A stretch of 64,000 nucleotides of DNA from the NCBI RefSeq assembly GCF_001648175.1, contig NZ_CP015243.1, forward strand, positions 1,736,001 through 1,800,000, given 5' to 3'. The position numbers and the translations under genes were made by a program. Below the pieces are notes generated by a model. The model saw only the letters and a program-made list of their open reading frames with translations. It was not told the origin of the DNA and ran no database searches. The stretch comes from Halotalea alkalilenta. GTDB lineage: Bacteria; Pseudomonadota; Gammaproteobacteria; Pseudomonadales; Halomonadaceae. Shown piece by piece: positions 25,855-34,488 of this stretch (position 1 is the stretch's first letter; each line of letters starts with the position of its first letter).

Positions 25855-26750
25855 GTTCCATCGATGCCGATGCGCTCCAGAACACCGAGGAGCAGCCGGC
25901 GCCAGGCTACAACTTCGCCTATCTCGATGAGCAGACCAAGCGGATGATCCGCCGCGCGCTGCTCAAGGCGGTGGCGATTCCCGGCCACCAGGTACCGTTC
26001 GGCGGTCGCGAGATGCCGCTGCCCTACGGTTGGGGCACCGGGGGGATTCAGCTCACCGCCAGCCTGCTCGGCCGCGACGACGTGCTCAAGGTGATCGATC
26101 AGGGCGCCGACGACACCACCAACGCGGTCAGCATCCGCGCCTTCTTCGCTCGCGTCGCCGGCGTCGAGACCACCACCTCGACCCGTGCGGCGAGCCTGAT
26201 CCAGACTCGCCATCGGATTCCCGAGGCGCCGCTCGCGCCGGGCCAGCTGCTGGTGTTCCAGGTGCCGATTCCCGAGCCTTTGCGTTTCATCGAGCCCTCC
26301 GAGCGCGAGACCCGGCTGATGCATGCGCTCGAGGAGTACGGGGTGATGCACGTCAAGCTCTACGAGGACATCGCCCGTCATGGCCACATCGCCACCAGCT
26401 ACGCCTATCCGGTCAAGGTCGATGGACGTTACGTGATGGATCCTTCGCCCATTCCCAAGTTCGATAACCCCAAGCTCGACATGAGCCCAGCGCTGATGCT
26501 GTTCGGCGCCGGACGCGAGAAACGGCTCTATGCGCTGCCGCCCTACACTCGGGTCGAGAGCCTCGATTTCGAGGACCACCCCTTCGAGCGCCAGCGCTGG
26601 GAGGAGCCCTGCGCGCTGTGCGGCGCGCGCGACAGCTTCCTCGACGAACTGATCACCGACGATGCAGGTACGCGGATGTTCGTCTGCTCCGACACCGATC
26701 ACTGCGCCGAGCGGCTGAGCGCGGCGGCGAACGAAGGAGCGCGGCCATGA
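25851..26750 (+). CDS. phnJ: C-P lyase catalytic subunit PhnJ
   Basis: A 299-residue Fe-S enzyme that cleaves the C-P bond of ribosyl-phosphonate phosphate by radical SAM chemistry. The C-terminal cysteine pattern CALC, then 21 residues, then C, five residues and C (CSDTDHC) matches the C-x2-C-x21-C-x5-C cluster and active cysteine set of known PhnJ. The N-terminal stretch GYNFAYLDEQTKRMIRRALLKA and LPYGWGTGGIQLTASL are also typical. It is coupled by ATGA to both phnI and phnK. All key residues are present, so activity is expected. Confidence 0.96.
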   Translation: MSSIDADALQNTEEQPAPGYNFAYLDEQTKRMIRRALLKAVAIPGHQVPFGGREMPLPYGWGTGGIQLTASLLGRDDVLKVIDQGADDTTNAVSIRAFFARVAGVETTTSTRAASLIQTRHRIPEAPLAPGQLLVFQVPIPEPLRFIEPSERETRLMHALEEYGVMHVKLYEDIARHGHIATSYAYPVKVDGRYVMDPSPIPKFDNPKLDMSPALMLFGAGREKRLYALPPYTRVESLDFEDHPFERQRWEEPCALCGARDSFLDELITDDAGTRMFVCSDTDHCAERLSAAANEGARP

Positions 26751-27559
26751 GCCTGGATTCGATTCCTTTCTTGCGTCCTTCGCTGAGTGCGCATCCCTTG
26801 CTCGAGGCGACGGGGCTTTCGCGCGACTACGGCGGTGGCCAGGGCTGCCGAGGCGTCGACTTGCGCCTGCACCAAGGCGAGGTGCTCGGCATCGTCGGCG
26901 AGTCCGGCTCCGGCAAGTCTACCCTGCTGCGGATGCTCGCCGGGCGCGAAAGCCCTGACCGCGGCAGGGTGCTCTACCACCGCGAGGATGGCGGCACGCT
27001 CGATATCCATGCCGCACGGGAAGCCGAGCGTCGCCGGCTCGCCCGCGATGCCTTGGGTCTGGTTCACCAGCACCCGCGCGATGGGCTGCGCATGAATGTC
27101 TCCGCCGGTGCCAACATCGCCGAGCGGTTGATGAGCCGCGGCGAGCGCCACTACGGCCGGCTGCGTGCACAAGCGCTTGCCTGGATGGCCCAGGTCGAGC
27201 TCGACCCGGTGCGGATCGACGATCTGCCCGTGACCTTCTCCGGCGGTATGCAGCAGCGCCTGCAGATCGCCCGTGTACTGGTCACCCGTCCGCGCCTGGT
27301 GCTGATGGACGAGCCCACCGGTGGACTCGACGTTTCGGTCCAGGCGCGGCTGCTCGATCTGCTGCGCACCTTGGTGCGCGAGCTCGGTCTCTCGGTGGTG
27401 CTGGTCACCCACGATCTCGCCGTCGCTCGACTGCTCGCCCACCGGCTATTGGTGATGCAGCACGGCCGGGTGGTGGAGTCGGGCCTCACCGACCAGGTGC
27501 TGGACGATCCTCAGCACGCCTATTCGCAGCTGCTGGTCTCTTCGGTGCTCACCCCATGA
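26747..27559 (+). CDS. phnK: C-P lyase complex ABC ATPase PhnK
   Basis: A 270-residue ABC-type ATPase that docks onto the C-P lyase core rather than a membrane transporter. Walker A is [13 protein letters not shown], the Q-loop area is LGLVHQHPRDGLRM (typical PhnK), the signature is TFSGGMQQRLQIARVL, Walker B is RLVLMDEPTGGLD, and the switch is VTHDLAVAR. The N-terminus is somewhat extended (about 20 residues before the first strand). It overlaps phnJ and phnL by four bases each. Confidence 0.95.
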   Translation: MSLDSIPFLRPSLSAHPLLEATGLSRDYGGGQGCRGVDLRLHQGEVLGIVGESGSGKSTLLRMLAGRESPDRGRVLYHREDGGTLDIHAAREAERRRLARDALGLVHQHPRDGLRMNVSAGANIAERLMSRGERHYGRLRAQALAWMAQVELDPVRIDDLPVTFSGGMQQRLQIARVLVTRPRLVLMDEPTGGLDVSVQARLLDLLRTLVRELGLSVVLVTHDLAVARLLAHRLLVMQHGRVVESGLTDQVLDDPQHAYSQLLVSSVLTP

Positions 27560-28317
27560 ATGAGGAAGTCGTGATGTTCGCCACACCATCGATCGACGCT
27601 GAACCACCGCTGCTCGAGGTCGAGGCGCTGAGCAAGCGGTTCGTGCTCCACGCCCGCGACGGCCTGGCCCTCGAGGTGATGCGCGAGCTTTCATTCAGCC
27701 TGCGCCGTGCCGAGTGCCTGGTGCTCGACGGCCCCAGCGGGATCGGCAAGAGCACCCTGCTCAAGCTGATCCACGGCGACTATCTCGCCAGTGGGGGGCG
27801 GATCAGGCTCAATTTCGCCGACGGACCGCTCGAGCTCACCGAGCTGCCGGCCAGTGCCTGGCATCGGCTGCGGGCGCGCACGATCGGCTACGTCAGCCAG
27901 TTTCTGCGCGTGGTGCCGCGGGTGCCGGCGGAGGAGGTGGTCATCGAGCCGCTGCTCGCCCGCGGTGTCGACGAGCGCACCGCGCGCGACCGGGCACGTG
28001 AAATGCTCGCTCGGCTCAACCTGCCCGAAAGGTTGTGGCGGCTGCCTCCCGGTACCTTTTCCGGTGGCGAGCAGCAGCGGGTCAACCTCGCCCGCGCCTT
28101 CGTCGTCGACTATCCGATCCTGCTGCTCGACGAGCCGACCGCCTCGCTGGACGGCGCCAATCGCGAAGTGGTGATCGAGCTGATCGACCGTGCCCGCCGT
28201 CGCGGAGCCGGAATGATCGGGATCTTCCACGATCCCGATGTACGCGAGCGGGTGGCGGATCGCCGCCTGGCTCTGGAAGGGCACCTGCTCGGCGCCCGAG
28301 AGGGGATACGTCGATGA
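27556..28317 (+). CDS. phnL: C-P lyase complex ABC ATPase PhnL
   Basis: A 253-residue ABC-type ATPase. Walker A is GPSGIGKSTLLK, Q-loop IGYVSQFLRVVPRVPAEEVV (a PhnL hallmark), signature TFSGGEQQRVNLARAF, Walker B ILLLDEPTASLD and switch GIFHDPDVRE. It supports the PhnGHI reaction and, with PhnK, the double-ATPase assembly on the core complex. It overlaps phnK and phnM by ATGA junctions. No anomalies are seen. Confidence 0.95.
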   Translation: MNEEVVMFATPSIDAEPPLLEVEALSKRFVLHARDGLALEVMRELSFSLRRAECLVLDGPSGIGKSTLLKLIHGDYLASGGRIRLNFADGPLELTELPASAWHRLRARTIGYVSQFLRVVPRVPAEEVVIEPLLARGVDERTARDRAREMLARLNLPERLWRLPPGTFSGGEQQRVNLARAFVVDYPILLLDEPTASLDGANREVVIELIDRARRRGAGMIGIFHDPDVRERVADRRLALEGHLLGAREGIRR

Positions 28318-29456
28318 GCGAGACGATTTTAAGCAATGCCCGGCTGGTGCTCGACGACGAGGTGGTGCTCGGCAGCCTGCTGATCAGAGACGCCGCGATC
28401 GGGGGCATCAGCCTCGGTGCAAGCCGTGCGCCAGGGGCGATCGACTGCGACGGTGATCTACTGCTGCCCGGGCTGGTCGAGCTGCACACCGACAACATGG
28501 AGCGCTACTTCCAGCCCCGGCCCAAGGTCGCGTGGCCCGGGCGCCAGGCCGCCGTGGCCCATGACGCTCAGATTGCCGCCAGCGGCATCACTACGGTGTT
28601 CGATGCGGTAACGATCGGCGATCACGGCGTCGATGGCGTACGCGGTGACGGCGTCGGGGCGATGGTCGAGGCGCTCGAGGCGCTGGTCGAGCGCGGCCTC
28701 GCCCGGGTAGATCATCGCCTGCATCTGCGCTGCGAGGTGAGTGCGCCGAATGCGCTGGCACGCTTCGAAGCGCTCTCGGCGCGGTCGCGGGTAGGGCTGG
28801 TTTCGCTGATGGACCACGCCCCCGGCCAGCGCCAGTTCGTCTCGCTCGACGCCTATCGCACCTACTATCAGGGCAAGCTCGGCCTCACGCCGAAGGCGCT
28901 GGAGGCGCTGATCGAGACACAGCTGGGCAATAGCCAGCGCTATGCAGCGGCCCATCGTACGTTGATCGCCGAACATTGCCGCCGCGTGGGCCTGACGCTT
29001 GCGAGCCATGATGACGCCACCGTCGAGCACGTCGACGAGGGGCTTGCGCTGGGCGTTGGGATTTGCGAGTTCCCGACTACCCGGGAGGCCGCCGAGGCCG
29101 CGCACCGCGCCGGGCTGGCAGTGGTGATGGGGGCGCCCAACGTGGTGCGTGGGGGCTCCCACTCCGGCAACATCGGTGCCAGCGAGCTGGCCGCGGCTGG
29201 GCACCTCGATGTGCTCTCCTCGGACTACTATCCCGCCTCGCTGCTCGACGCGCTGTTCGGCATCGTCGACGCGGGGATCGGCTTCGATCTGCCCCGCGCG
29301 CTGGCGCTGGGCAGCGCCGCGCCGGCCCGGGCGGTCGGCCTCGACGATCGAGGGCGGCTCGCCGAGGGGCTGCGCGCCGACCTGCTGCGGGTACGCTTGA
29401 TCGATGGGCATCCGGCGATCCAGCGGGTCTGGTGCCAAGGGCGGCAGGTGCACTGA
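28314..29456 (+). CDS. phnM: RPnTP diphosphohydrolase PhnM
   Basis: A 380-residue amidohydrolase-fold enzyme that removes pyrophosphate from ribosyl-phosphonate triphosphate. The metal-site region LVELHTDNMERYFQPRPKV is diagnostic for PhnM. Other parts are ASGITTVFDAV, VGLTLASHDDATVEHV (with His and Asp ligands), MGAPNVVRGGSHSGN and LSSDYYPASLL. The start at 28314 overlaps the phnL stop by ATGA; the open frame reaches upstream only inside phnL. Normal length. Confidence 0.95.
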   Translation: MSETILSNARLVLDDEVVLGSLLIRDAAIGGISLGASRAPGAIDCDGDLLLPGLVELHTDNMERYFQPRPKVAWPGRQAAVAHDAQIAASGITTVFDAVTIGDHGVDGVRGDGVGAMVEALEALVERGLARVDHRLHLRCEVSAPNALARFEALSARSRVGLVSLMDHAPGQRQFVSLDAYRTYYQGKLGLTPKALEALIETQLGNSQRYAAAHRTLIAEHCRRVGLTLASHDDATVEHVDEGLALGVGICEFPTTREAAEAAHRAGLAVVMGAPNVVRGGSHSGNIGASELAAAGHLDVLSSDYYPASLLDALFGIVDAGIGFDLPRALALGSAAPARAVGLDDRGRLAEGLRADLLRVRLIDGHPAIQRVWCQGRQVH

Positions 29457-30055
29457 TGCCGCCCCTTTCCCCTTTGATCTATCTGGTCGGTCCCAGCGGC
29501 GCCGGCAAGGATCGGTTGCTCGACGGCGTGCGCCAGCGGCGCCCCGAACTGCTCGTAGCCCATCGCTACGTCACCCGGCAAAGCGGGCAGAGCGAACGCG
29601 CCATCGCGCTCGATGAGGCCGAGTTCGCGCACCGCGCGAGGCTTGGCCTGTTCTGCCTCGGCTGGTGCGCTCATGGGCTGCGCTACGCGCTTGGTGTCGA
29701 AGTCGAGCAGTGGCTGGCGCGCGATGCCCCGGTCGTGGTCAACGGCAGCCGCCGGGTTTTGACTGATGCGCGCGCGCGTTTCGGCACCCGGCTCAAGGTG
29801 ATCGTGGTCGAGGCATCCAGCGAGCACCGCCGCGCCCGGCTGCTCGCTCGTGGTCGTGAATCGGCGCAGGCGATCGAAGCCCGGCTCGCGGTGGCTCCGG
29901 CCTGGATCGACGATGCCATTCAGGTTGGCAACGATGGGAGTCTCGAACAGGGAGTCGACGCGCTCGAACGGGCGCTCGAGCGGCTCGGCGCGCTCGGGCC
30001 CGCGCACGGGTTCGAGCGTAGCGGAGGAGGGCCGGGCGATGCTTTTTCGCTGTAG
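29456..30055 (+). CDS. phnN: Ribose 1,5-bisphosphate phosphokinase PhnN
   Basis: A 199-residue kinase of the guanylate-kinase fold that makes PRPP from ribose 1,5-bisphosphate. The P-loop is LVGPSGAGKDRLLD (residue 10 onward), followed by the family-typical HRYVTRQSGQSERAIALDEAEF and GLRYALG. The C-terminus has about 20 extra Gly/Ser-rich residues that overlap the start of phnP by 17 bases. It overlaps the phnM stop by one base (TGATG). Confidence 0.94.
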   Translation: MPPLSPLIYLVGPSGAGKDRLLDGVRQRRPELLVAHRYVTRQSGQSERAIALDEAEFAHRARLGLFCLGWCAHGLRYALGVEVEQWLARDAPVVVNGSRRVLTDARARFGTRLKVIVVEASSEHRRARLLARGRESAQAIEARLAVAPAWIDDAIQVGNDGSLEQGVDALERALERLGALGPAHGFERSGGGPGDAFSL

Positions 30056-30794
30056 TGGCAGCGGTGACGTCGCCGGCGTGCCTGTATTCGGCTGCAACTG
30101 TCCCGCTTGCGCCCGCGCTCGTCGCGACCCGCGCCATTGCCGCGGTCCCGCCAGCGCCGAGATCGATAGCGACCATGGCCGCTATCTGATCGACGCCGGC
30201 CGTCACGACCTGATCCAATCCTGCGAGCAGCGTCGCCCCCGCGCGATCCTGCTCACCCACTACCACGCCGATCACGTCCAGGGCCTGCTAACGCTGCGCT
30301 GGGGCGTGGGCGAGTCTATCCCGGTATTCGGCCCGCGCGATGAGCGCGGTTTCGATGACCTTTACAAGCACCCCGGCATCCTCGATTTCCGCCCGCCGCT
30401 GCGCGCCTTCGAGCCCTGCGATATCGGCGGGCTCACCGTCATGCCGGTGCCCCTGGCGCACAGCCGTCCGACCTTCGGCTACTGTCTGCAAGGTGTCCGG
30501 CGGCGGGTCGCCTATCTCACCGATACCGTGGGCCTACCGGCGGAGACCGAGCGCTTCCTGCGTGCCTTCCGCCCCGACCTTGCGCTGATCGATGCCACCT
30601 ACCTCGATGGCCAGGACGCAGGCTCCAACCACAATCACCTCGGCCAGGCCCTGGCGCTGCTCGCTGCGATCGGCACCAGGCAAGGCGTATTGACCCACCT
30701 CGGCCATCGGCTCGATTGCGCCGCGCTCGAGGGCAGGCTCGAGCTGCCACAGGGGCGCTGGCTGGCGGAGGATGGCCAGACGTGGGAAATCTAG
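30039..30794 (+). CDS. phnP: Phosphoribosyl cyclic phosphodiesterase PhnP
   Basis: A 251-residue metallo-beta-lactamase-fold enzyme that opens 5-phosphoribosyl 1,2-cyclic phosphate, the product of PhnJ. The metal motif is LLTHYHADHVQG (HxHxDH). The N-terminal GCNCPACARAR holds the structural zinc cysteines typical of PhnP. AHSRPTFGY and YLTDTVGLP supply further site residues. The start ATG at 30039 has GGAGGAGG 7 bases upstream, inside phnN. It closes the operon; phnO is absent. There is no clear terminator in the 40 bases before the convergent aldolase-family gene. Confidence 0.94.
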   Translation: MLFRCSGSGDVAGVPVFGCNCPACARARRDPRHCRGPASAEIDSDHGRYLIDAGRHDLIQSCEQRRPRAILLTHYHADHVQGLLTLRWGVGESIPVFGPRDERGFDDLYKHPGILDFRPPLRAFEPCDIGGLTVMPVPLAHSRPTFGYCLQGVRRRVAYLTDTVGLPAETERFLRAFRPDLALIDATYLDGQDAGSNHNHLGQALALLAAIGTRQGVLTHLGHRLDCAALEGRLELPQGRWLAEDGQTWEI

Positions 30795-30834
30795 CCTGGG
30801 GCATATGGCGAAAGATATGTGGCGATGCTGGTAT

Positions 30835-31620
30835 CTACAGGGCGTAGTCCGGCGCCGATCTCGCCAGCCGACGCTTGATGCTCTCGAGATGCAGCCTCGC
30901 GCTCTCCGGGTCGCCTTCGCGCATCTGCTCGTAGCAGCGCTGGGCGATCTCGTCCGGCACCCTGATCAGCGCCCGGCCGCTGGTCATCGCCTTCAACTGC
31001 ACCTCCGCCGCGCGCTCCAGGTAGTAAAGATCGTCCCACGCCTCGGCGATGTTGGGCGCGGTCACCATCACCCCGTGGTTGCGCAGGAACAGCACGTCGG
31101 CGTCGCCGAGCGCCCGGGCGATGCGGTCCCCCTCGCTCGAATCCAGCGCCAGGCCGTTGAAGTGATCGTCGACCGCGGTGCGGCCGTAGAACTTCAGCGC
31201 GGTCTGGCCGGCCCATTGCAAAGGCTCCCCCTCGGTCATGCACAGCGCGGTCGCGTTCGGCATATGGGTGTGGAAGGCCACCTTGGCCCGCGGGTTGAGC
31301 GCATGCAGGCGGGCATGGATGAAGAACGCGGTGGCCTCCGGGCGGCCTTCGCCCGCCACCACCCGGCCATCGAAATCGCAGATCAGCAGGTCCGAGGCGC
31401 GAATCTCATCGAACGACATCCCATATGGATTGACCAGGAACAGATCATCGTGGCCCGGCACCACCGCGGAGAAGTGGTTGCAGATACCCTCTTCGAGGCC
31501 AAGGTGGGCGGCCATGCGGAAGCAGGCGGCGAGGTCGATGCGGGCCTTGAGGATCTCGGGCGCATCGAGCGCCTGCCTCGGGGAGTGATCGACGGTGGCT
31601 GGGGTGAAGGCGTGTGCCAT
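30835..31620 (-). CDS. Class II aldolase/adducin family protein
   Basis: A 261-residue protein of the zinc-dependent class II aldolase family (FucA/AraD relatives). The family metal histidines appear in KVAFHTHMPNAT (HTH) and in LFLRNHGVMVTAP (NHG), and the N-terminal GICNHFSAVVPG corresponds to the phosphate-binding turn. Proteins of this sub-type are often annotated as hypothetical class II aldolases and may not be sugar-phosphate aldolases; the substrate is unknown. It is convergent with the phn operon and divergent from the beta-lactamase-like gene, so the 253 bases between 31621 and 31873 hold its promoter. A link with C-P lyase is possible but unproven. Confidence 0.88.
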   Translation of the reverse strand: MAHAFTPATVDHSPRQALDAPEILKARIDLAACFRMAAHLGLEEGICNHFSAVVPGHDDLFLVNPYGMSFDEIRASDLLICDFDGRVVAGEGRPEATAFFIHARLHALNPRAKVAFHTHMPNATALCMTEGEPLQWAGQTALKFYGRTAVDDHFNGLALDSSEGDRIARALGDADVLFLRNHGVMVTAPNIAEAWDDLYYLERAAEVQLKAMTSGRALIRVPDEIAQRCYEQMREGDPESARLHLESIKRRLARSAPDYAL

Positions 31621-31873
31621 GGCGGTGGCTCCTTGTTATTGGCGGTGTGAGCGATCGGTCGTGCGTCGGGGCACGTGCAGGCCAGCATGCCTGCGTTCCG
31701 GCACGTTGTGTAGCGCCGCCGGCGCCTGCCGCGCCCCCAGGTTCGACCCGCGGACCGAGACCGGCGACAAGGGAAATTCAGCCAAGGCCGCTGAGCGCTG
31801 CGTTACTCTGGGCGCCCTCTCAATTCGTCCCGGTTCGATGCTGAACTCGGGCTACGGTATGGAAGCCACCTCG

Positions 31874-33064
31874 ATGCGCTCGATTCGCCTGCTCCCCATT
31901 CTGGCCTCGCTTTGCGCAGCCTGCCTGCTGGTGCCCGCCCATGCCGAGGTGGCGCCGACCCCCGCCGCCGCGATCGAGGCGCTGTTCAACGGGCGCGCCA
32001 GCGAGCCGCAGCGCTATGCCAGTGCCTTTCGCGAGCAGGTTTCACCGCAGCAGGTCGCCGAAATCGTCGCGGGGATGGAGCGCCGGCTTGGCGGACTCAA
32101 GAGCATCGATACCCGACGCAGCGGCGCGCTGCTGCACTTCGAGCGCGGCCGCGTACCCGCGCGTATCGCCCTCGACGCCGAAGGCAGGATCAGCCAGCTA
32201 TGGTTCGGCGTCGCTGAGCTCGATGACGATATCGATACCTTGGCCGGCCTGATCCAGGCGCTGCCCGGCGACACCGCGCTGCTGGTGGTTGCCGATGGCG
32301 AGCCTTTGGTGTCCCACAACGCGCAGGCACCGCTGGCGGTCGGCTCCGCCGCCAAGCTCTCGGTGCTGCGCGCCTTGGCGCTCGCGATCGAAGAGCAGCG
32401 CCTGGCCTGGGACCAGGTCGTCACCCTCGATCCAGGCTGGCGATCGCTGCCCAGCGGCCAGCTGCAGGAGTGGCCGGCTGGCACCCCGGTGACTGTGGCG
32501 ACGCTTGCCCATCTGATGATCGCGATCAGCGACAACACCGCCACCGACGCGCTGATCCATCTCGTCGGCCGCGACGCCGTCGAAGCGATCTCCCCGCGCA
32601 ACGTCCCTTTCCTCACCACCCGCGAGCTGTTCAGCCTCAAGGCCGATGACGCCGCGGGGCTGCGCGAACGGTGGCGCGAGGGCGACATCGACGCACGCCG
32701 CGAGATCCTGGCGAGTCTGCGCGATGCGCCGCTGCCCGCGGTCGATTCACTCAGCCCTGATGTCACTCACGAGATCGAGTGGTTCATCAGCGCCGAGGAG
32801 CTATGCGAACTGCTCGATGCCACGCACGGCTCGCCGAGCCTATCGATCAACCCCGGCCTCGCCGACCCCGCCCAATGGCAGCAGGTCGCCTACAAAGGCG
32901 GGTCGGAGCCGGGCGTGCTGAACCTCTCCACCCGCCTGGTCGCTGCCGATGGCCGAAGCCACTGCGTCATCGCCAGCTGGAACGATGACGCAGCGCTCGA
33001 TCAGCAGGCGCTGTTCGATCCCTACCGCGGCATCATCGAGCGGTTGAAAGGTGAGTTGAAGTGA
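31874..33064 (+). CDS. Class A beta-lactamase-fold serine hydrolase, periplasmic
   Basis: A 396-residue exported protein. The start at 31874 (MRSIRLLP) follows GGAAG; the ATG at 31859 has no ribosome binding site. A signal peptide (LLPILASLCAACLLVPAHA) is cleaved near HAEV. Residues about 30-125 form an extra N-terminal domain. The penicilloyl-serine transferase triad follows: SAAK (SxxK), SDN in AISDNTATD, and KGG in VAYKGGSEPG. This matches class A beta-lactamases, but the extra domain and the absence of an obvious omega-loop ExxLN make a housekeeping peptidase or esterase role equally likely. No resistance claim can be made from sequence. Confidence 0.85.
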   Translation: MRSIRLLPILASLCAACLLVPAHAEVAPTPAAAIEALFNGRASEPQRYASAFREQVSPQQVAEIVAGMERRLGGLKSIDTRRSGALLHFERGRVPARIALDAEGRISQLWFGVAELDDDIDTLAGLIQALPGDTALLVVADGEPLVSHNAQAPLAVGSAAKLSVLRALALAIEEQRLAWDQVVTLDPGWRSLPSGQLQEWPAGTPVTVATLAHLMIAISDNTATDALIHLVGRDAVEAISPRNVPFLTTRELFSLKADDAAGLRERWREGDIDARREILASLRDAPLPAVDSLSPDVTHEIEWFISAEELCELLDATHGSPSLSINPGLADPAQWQQVAYKGGSEPGVLNLSTRLVAADGRSHCVIASWNDDAALDQQALFDPYRGIIERLKGELK

Positions 33065-33191
33065 TCAAGGAGATGCCTGCGGGTGCGGCACACCCAGGCC
33101 GATCAGCTGAATGTCGTGCCACCGGCCGCTGTGCGCACGGGGTGATGCGATCGGCTCGTGAGGCTGCGATGAGTCGGCAGGCCGGCACGGG

Positions 33192-33875
33192 CTAGCTCGC
33201 ATGCTTGTCGATGGTGCCGATGGCGTGACGCAGGCATCCGGCGAATCCGTCGGCGATGCGCGACTTGAGCCTTGCGCTGGTCGCCACTCGGGGCTGCGCG
33301 CTCCAGGCGATCTTGAACTTCTTTGAAGACTGCAGCGCATCGACCAGCGCCTGGTCCTCGCTGCACGTCAGCGCGGAGAACCCGCCCACCGCTGCGTACG
33401 CTCGGGCATCGATACCGAAGTTGGCGCCATGGACGTGGCGGTGCCCTTCGCGATCCTGGTAGTTGTGCTCGAAGTCCGCGCGCAGGGCGTCGGCCCACTC
33501 GCCACAGATCGACCAATCCTCGATCGAGATGGTGCCGCACACCGCGTCGGCTTTGAGCGATAGCTGGTCGACCAGCCAGCGCTCGGAGACGCGGGTGTCC
33601 GCGTCGGTGAAGGCCAGCCAGCGGGCGCCGAGGGCGAGCAGGTGGTTGGCACCCGCGGCGCGCGCGGCGCCGACGTTGCAGGCGTCGATGCTCAGGCATT
33701 CGACGGGATGGCGCGCCGCGACCAACGGCGTGCGGTCGCGGCAATGATCGAGGACGACGACGATGGTCACGGGCTCACCTCCGAGCCCTGGGTGGCGCGC
33801 GGCGGCAAGCGCCGATAGCAGGCAAGCGTCGAGCCAGTCCTGCTCATCGTTGGCGGGAATGCAGATACCGATCAT
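33192..33875 (-). CDS. Glycosyltransferase family 2 (small, soluble)
   Basis: A 227-residue GT-A fold enzyme. The nucleotide-sugar site begins IGICIPANDEQDWLDACL, the DxD motif is FTDADTRVS, and the acceptor/catalytic part is GANFGIDARAYAAVGGFSALTCSEDQAL, with the usual ED pair. There are no membrane segments, so it is cytoplasmic or peripheral. It is the last gene of a leftward four-gene cassette, 28 bases after the NodS-like methyltransferase. The sugar donor and acceptor are unknown; the neighbours suggest an N-acetylated sugar that is later deacetylated and methylated. Confidence 0.88.
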   Translation of the reverse strand: MIGICIPANDEQDWLDACLLSALAAARHPGLGGEPVTIVVVLDHCRDRTPLVAARHPVECLSIDACNVGAARAAGANHLLALGARWLAFTDADTRVSERWLVDQLSLKADAVCGTISIEDWSICGEWADALRADFEHNYQDREGHRHVHGANFGIDARAYAAVGGFSALTCSEDQALVDALQSSKKFKIAWSAQPRVATSARLKSRIADGFAGCLRHAIGTIDKHAS

Positions 33876-33903
33876 CGCATACTCCTTATGCGTTTCCGGG
33901 CGA

Positions 33904-34488
33904 TCAGAGAGAGGCCGACCTCTGCCACACGCCCAGTTGGAAATCCGTTTCGATATGGTGGATCGTCGCCGACAGCGCCTTGGCTCGATCGAACCTGCGG
34001 TACATCGACTCGACGTCGTGACGTCGGTCGTCGAATGGATGGCGCCAATGGCAGAGCACCAGGTCGCCCGCGGGGTTCAGCGAGTCCACGCAGTGCGAGA
34101 TGAAGCACGCCAGATCGGCATCATCGAGGTAATAGGCCAGCTCGCTGACCAGGATCAGGTCGAACTGTGCCGCTCCCGGCGCCGGCCACTGCTCCGGTAG
34201 ATGCAGCCGTTCGACCTGGACATGGGGGGATGTCGCCAGGGTCTCGCGTGCGATCGCTACGGCCTCGGCGGAGAAATCGGCCGCGAGCAGGGTGTCGCAG
34301 CGCTGTGCCAGCTGCCGGGTCATTGCGCCGTTGCCGCAGCCGGGCTCGAAGGCGTGGCGATAGCGCTCACGGGGCAGCGCGGCGAGCACCAGCGCGCGCT
34401 TGCGCCGCTCGTACCAGGAGGCCTCGACCTGCCAGGGGTCGGCGTCATCGCGGTAGAGGCGATCGAAGTGCTCGATTCGCTCGCTCAT
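33904..34488 (-). CDS. NodS-like SAM-dependent methyltransferase
   Basis: A 194-residue methyltransferase with motif I AFEPGCGNGAMTRQLA, an acidic strand end LLAADFS, motif VSELAYYLDD and the C-terminal stretch LVLCHWRHPFDDRRHDVESM. This layout, including the N-terminal FDRLYRDDADPWQVEASWYERRK, is that of the NodS family, which N-methylates the deacetylated amino sugar of Nod factors. Here there are no nodulation genes, so only the reaction type is transferred by inference. It overlaps the PIG-L gene by four bases (ATGA). Confidence 0.85.
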   Translation of the reverse strand: MSERIEHFDRLYRDDADPWQVEASWYERRKRALVLAALPRERYRHAFEPGCGNGAMTRQLAQRCDTLLAADFSAEAVAIARETLATSPHVQVERLHLPEQWPAPGAAQFDLILVSELAYYLDDADLACFISHCVDSLNPAGDLVLCHWRHPFDDRRHDVESMYRRFDRAKALSATIHHIETDFQLGVWQRSASL

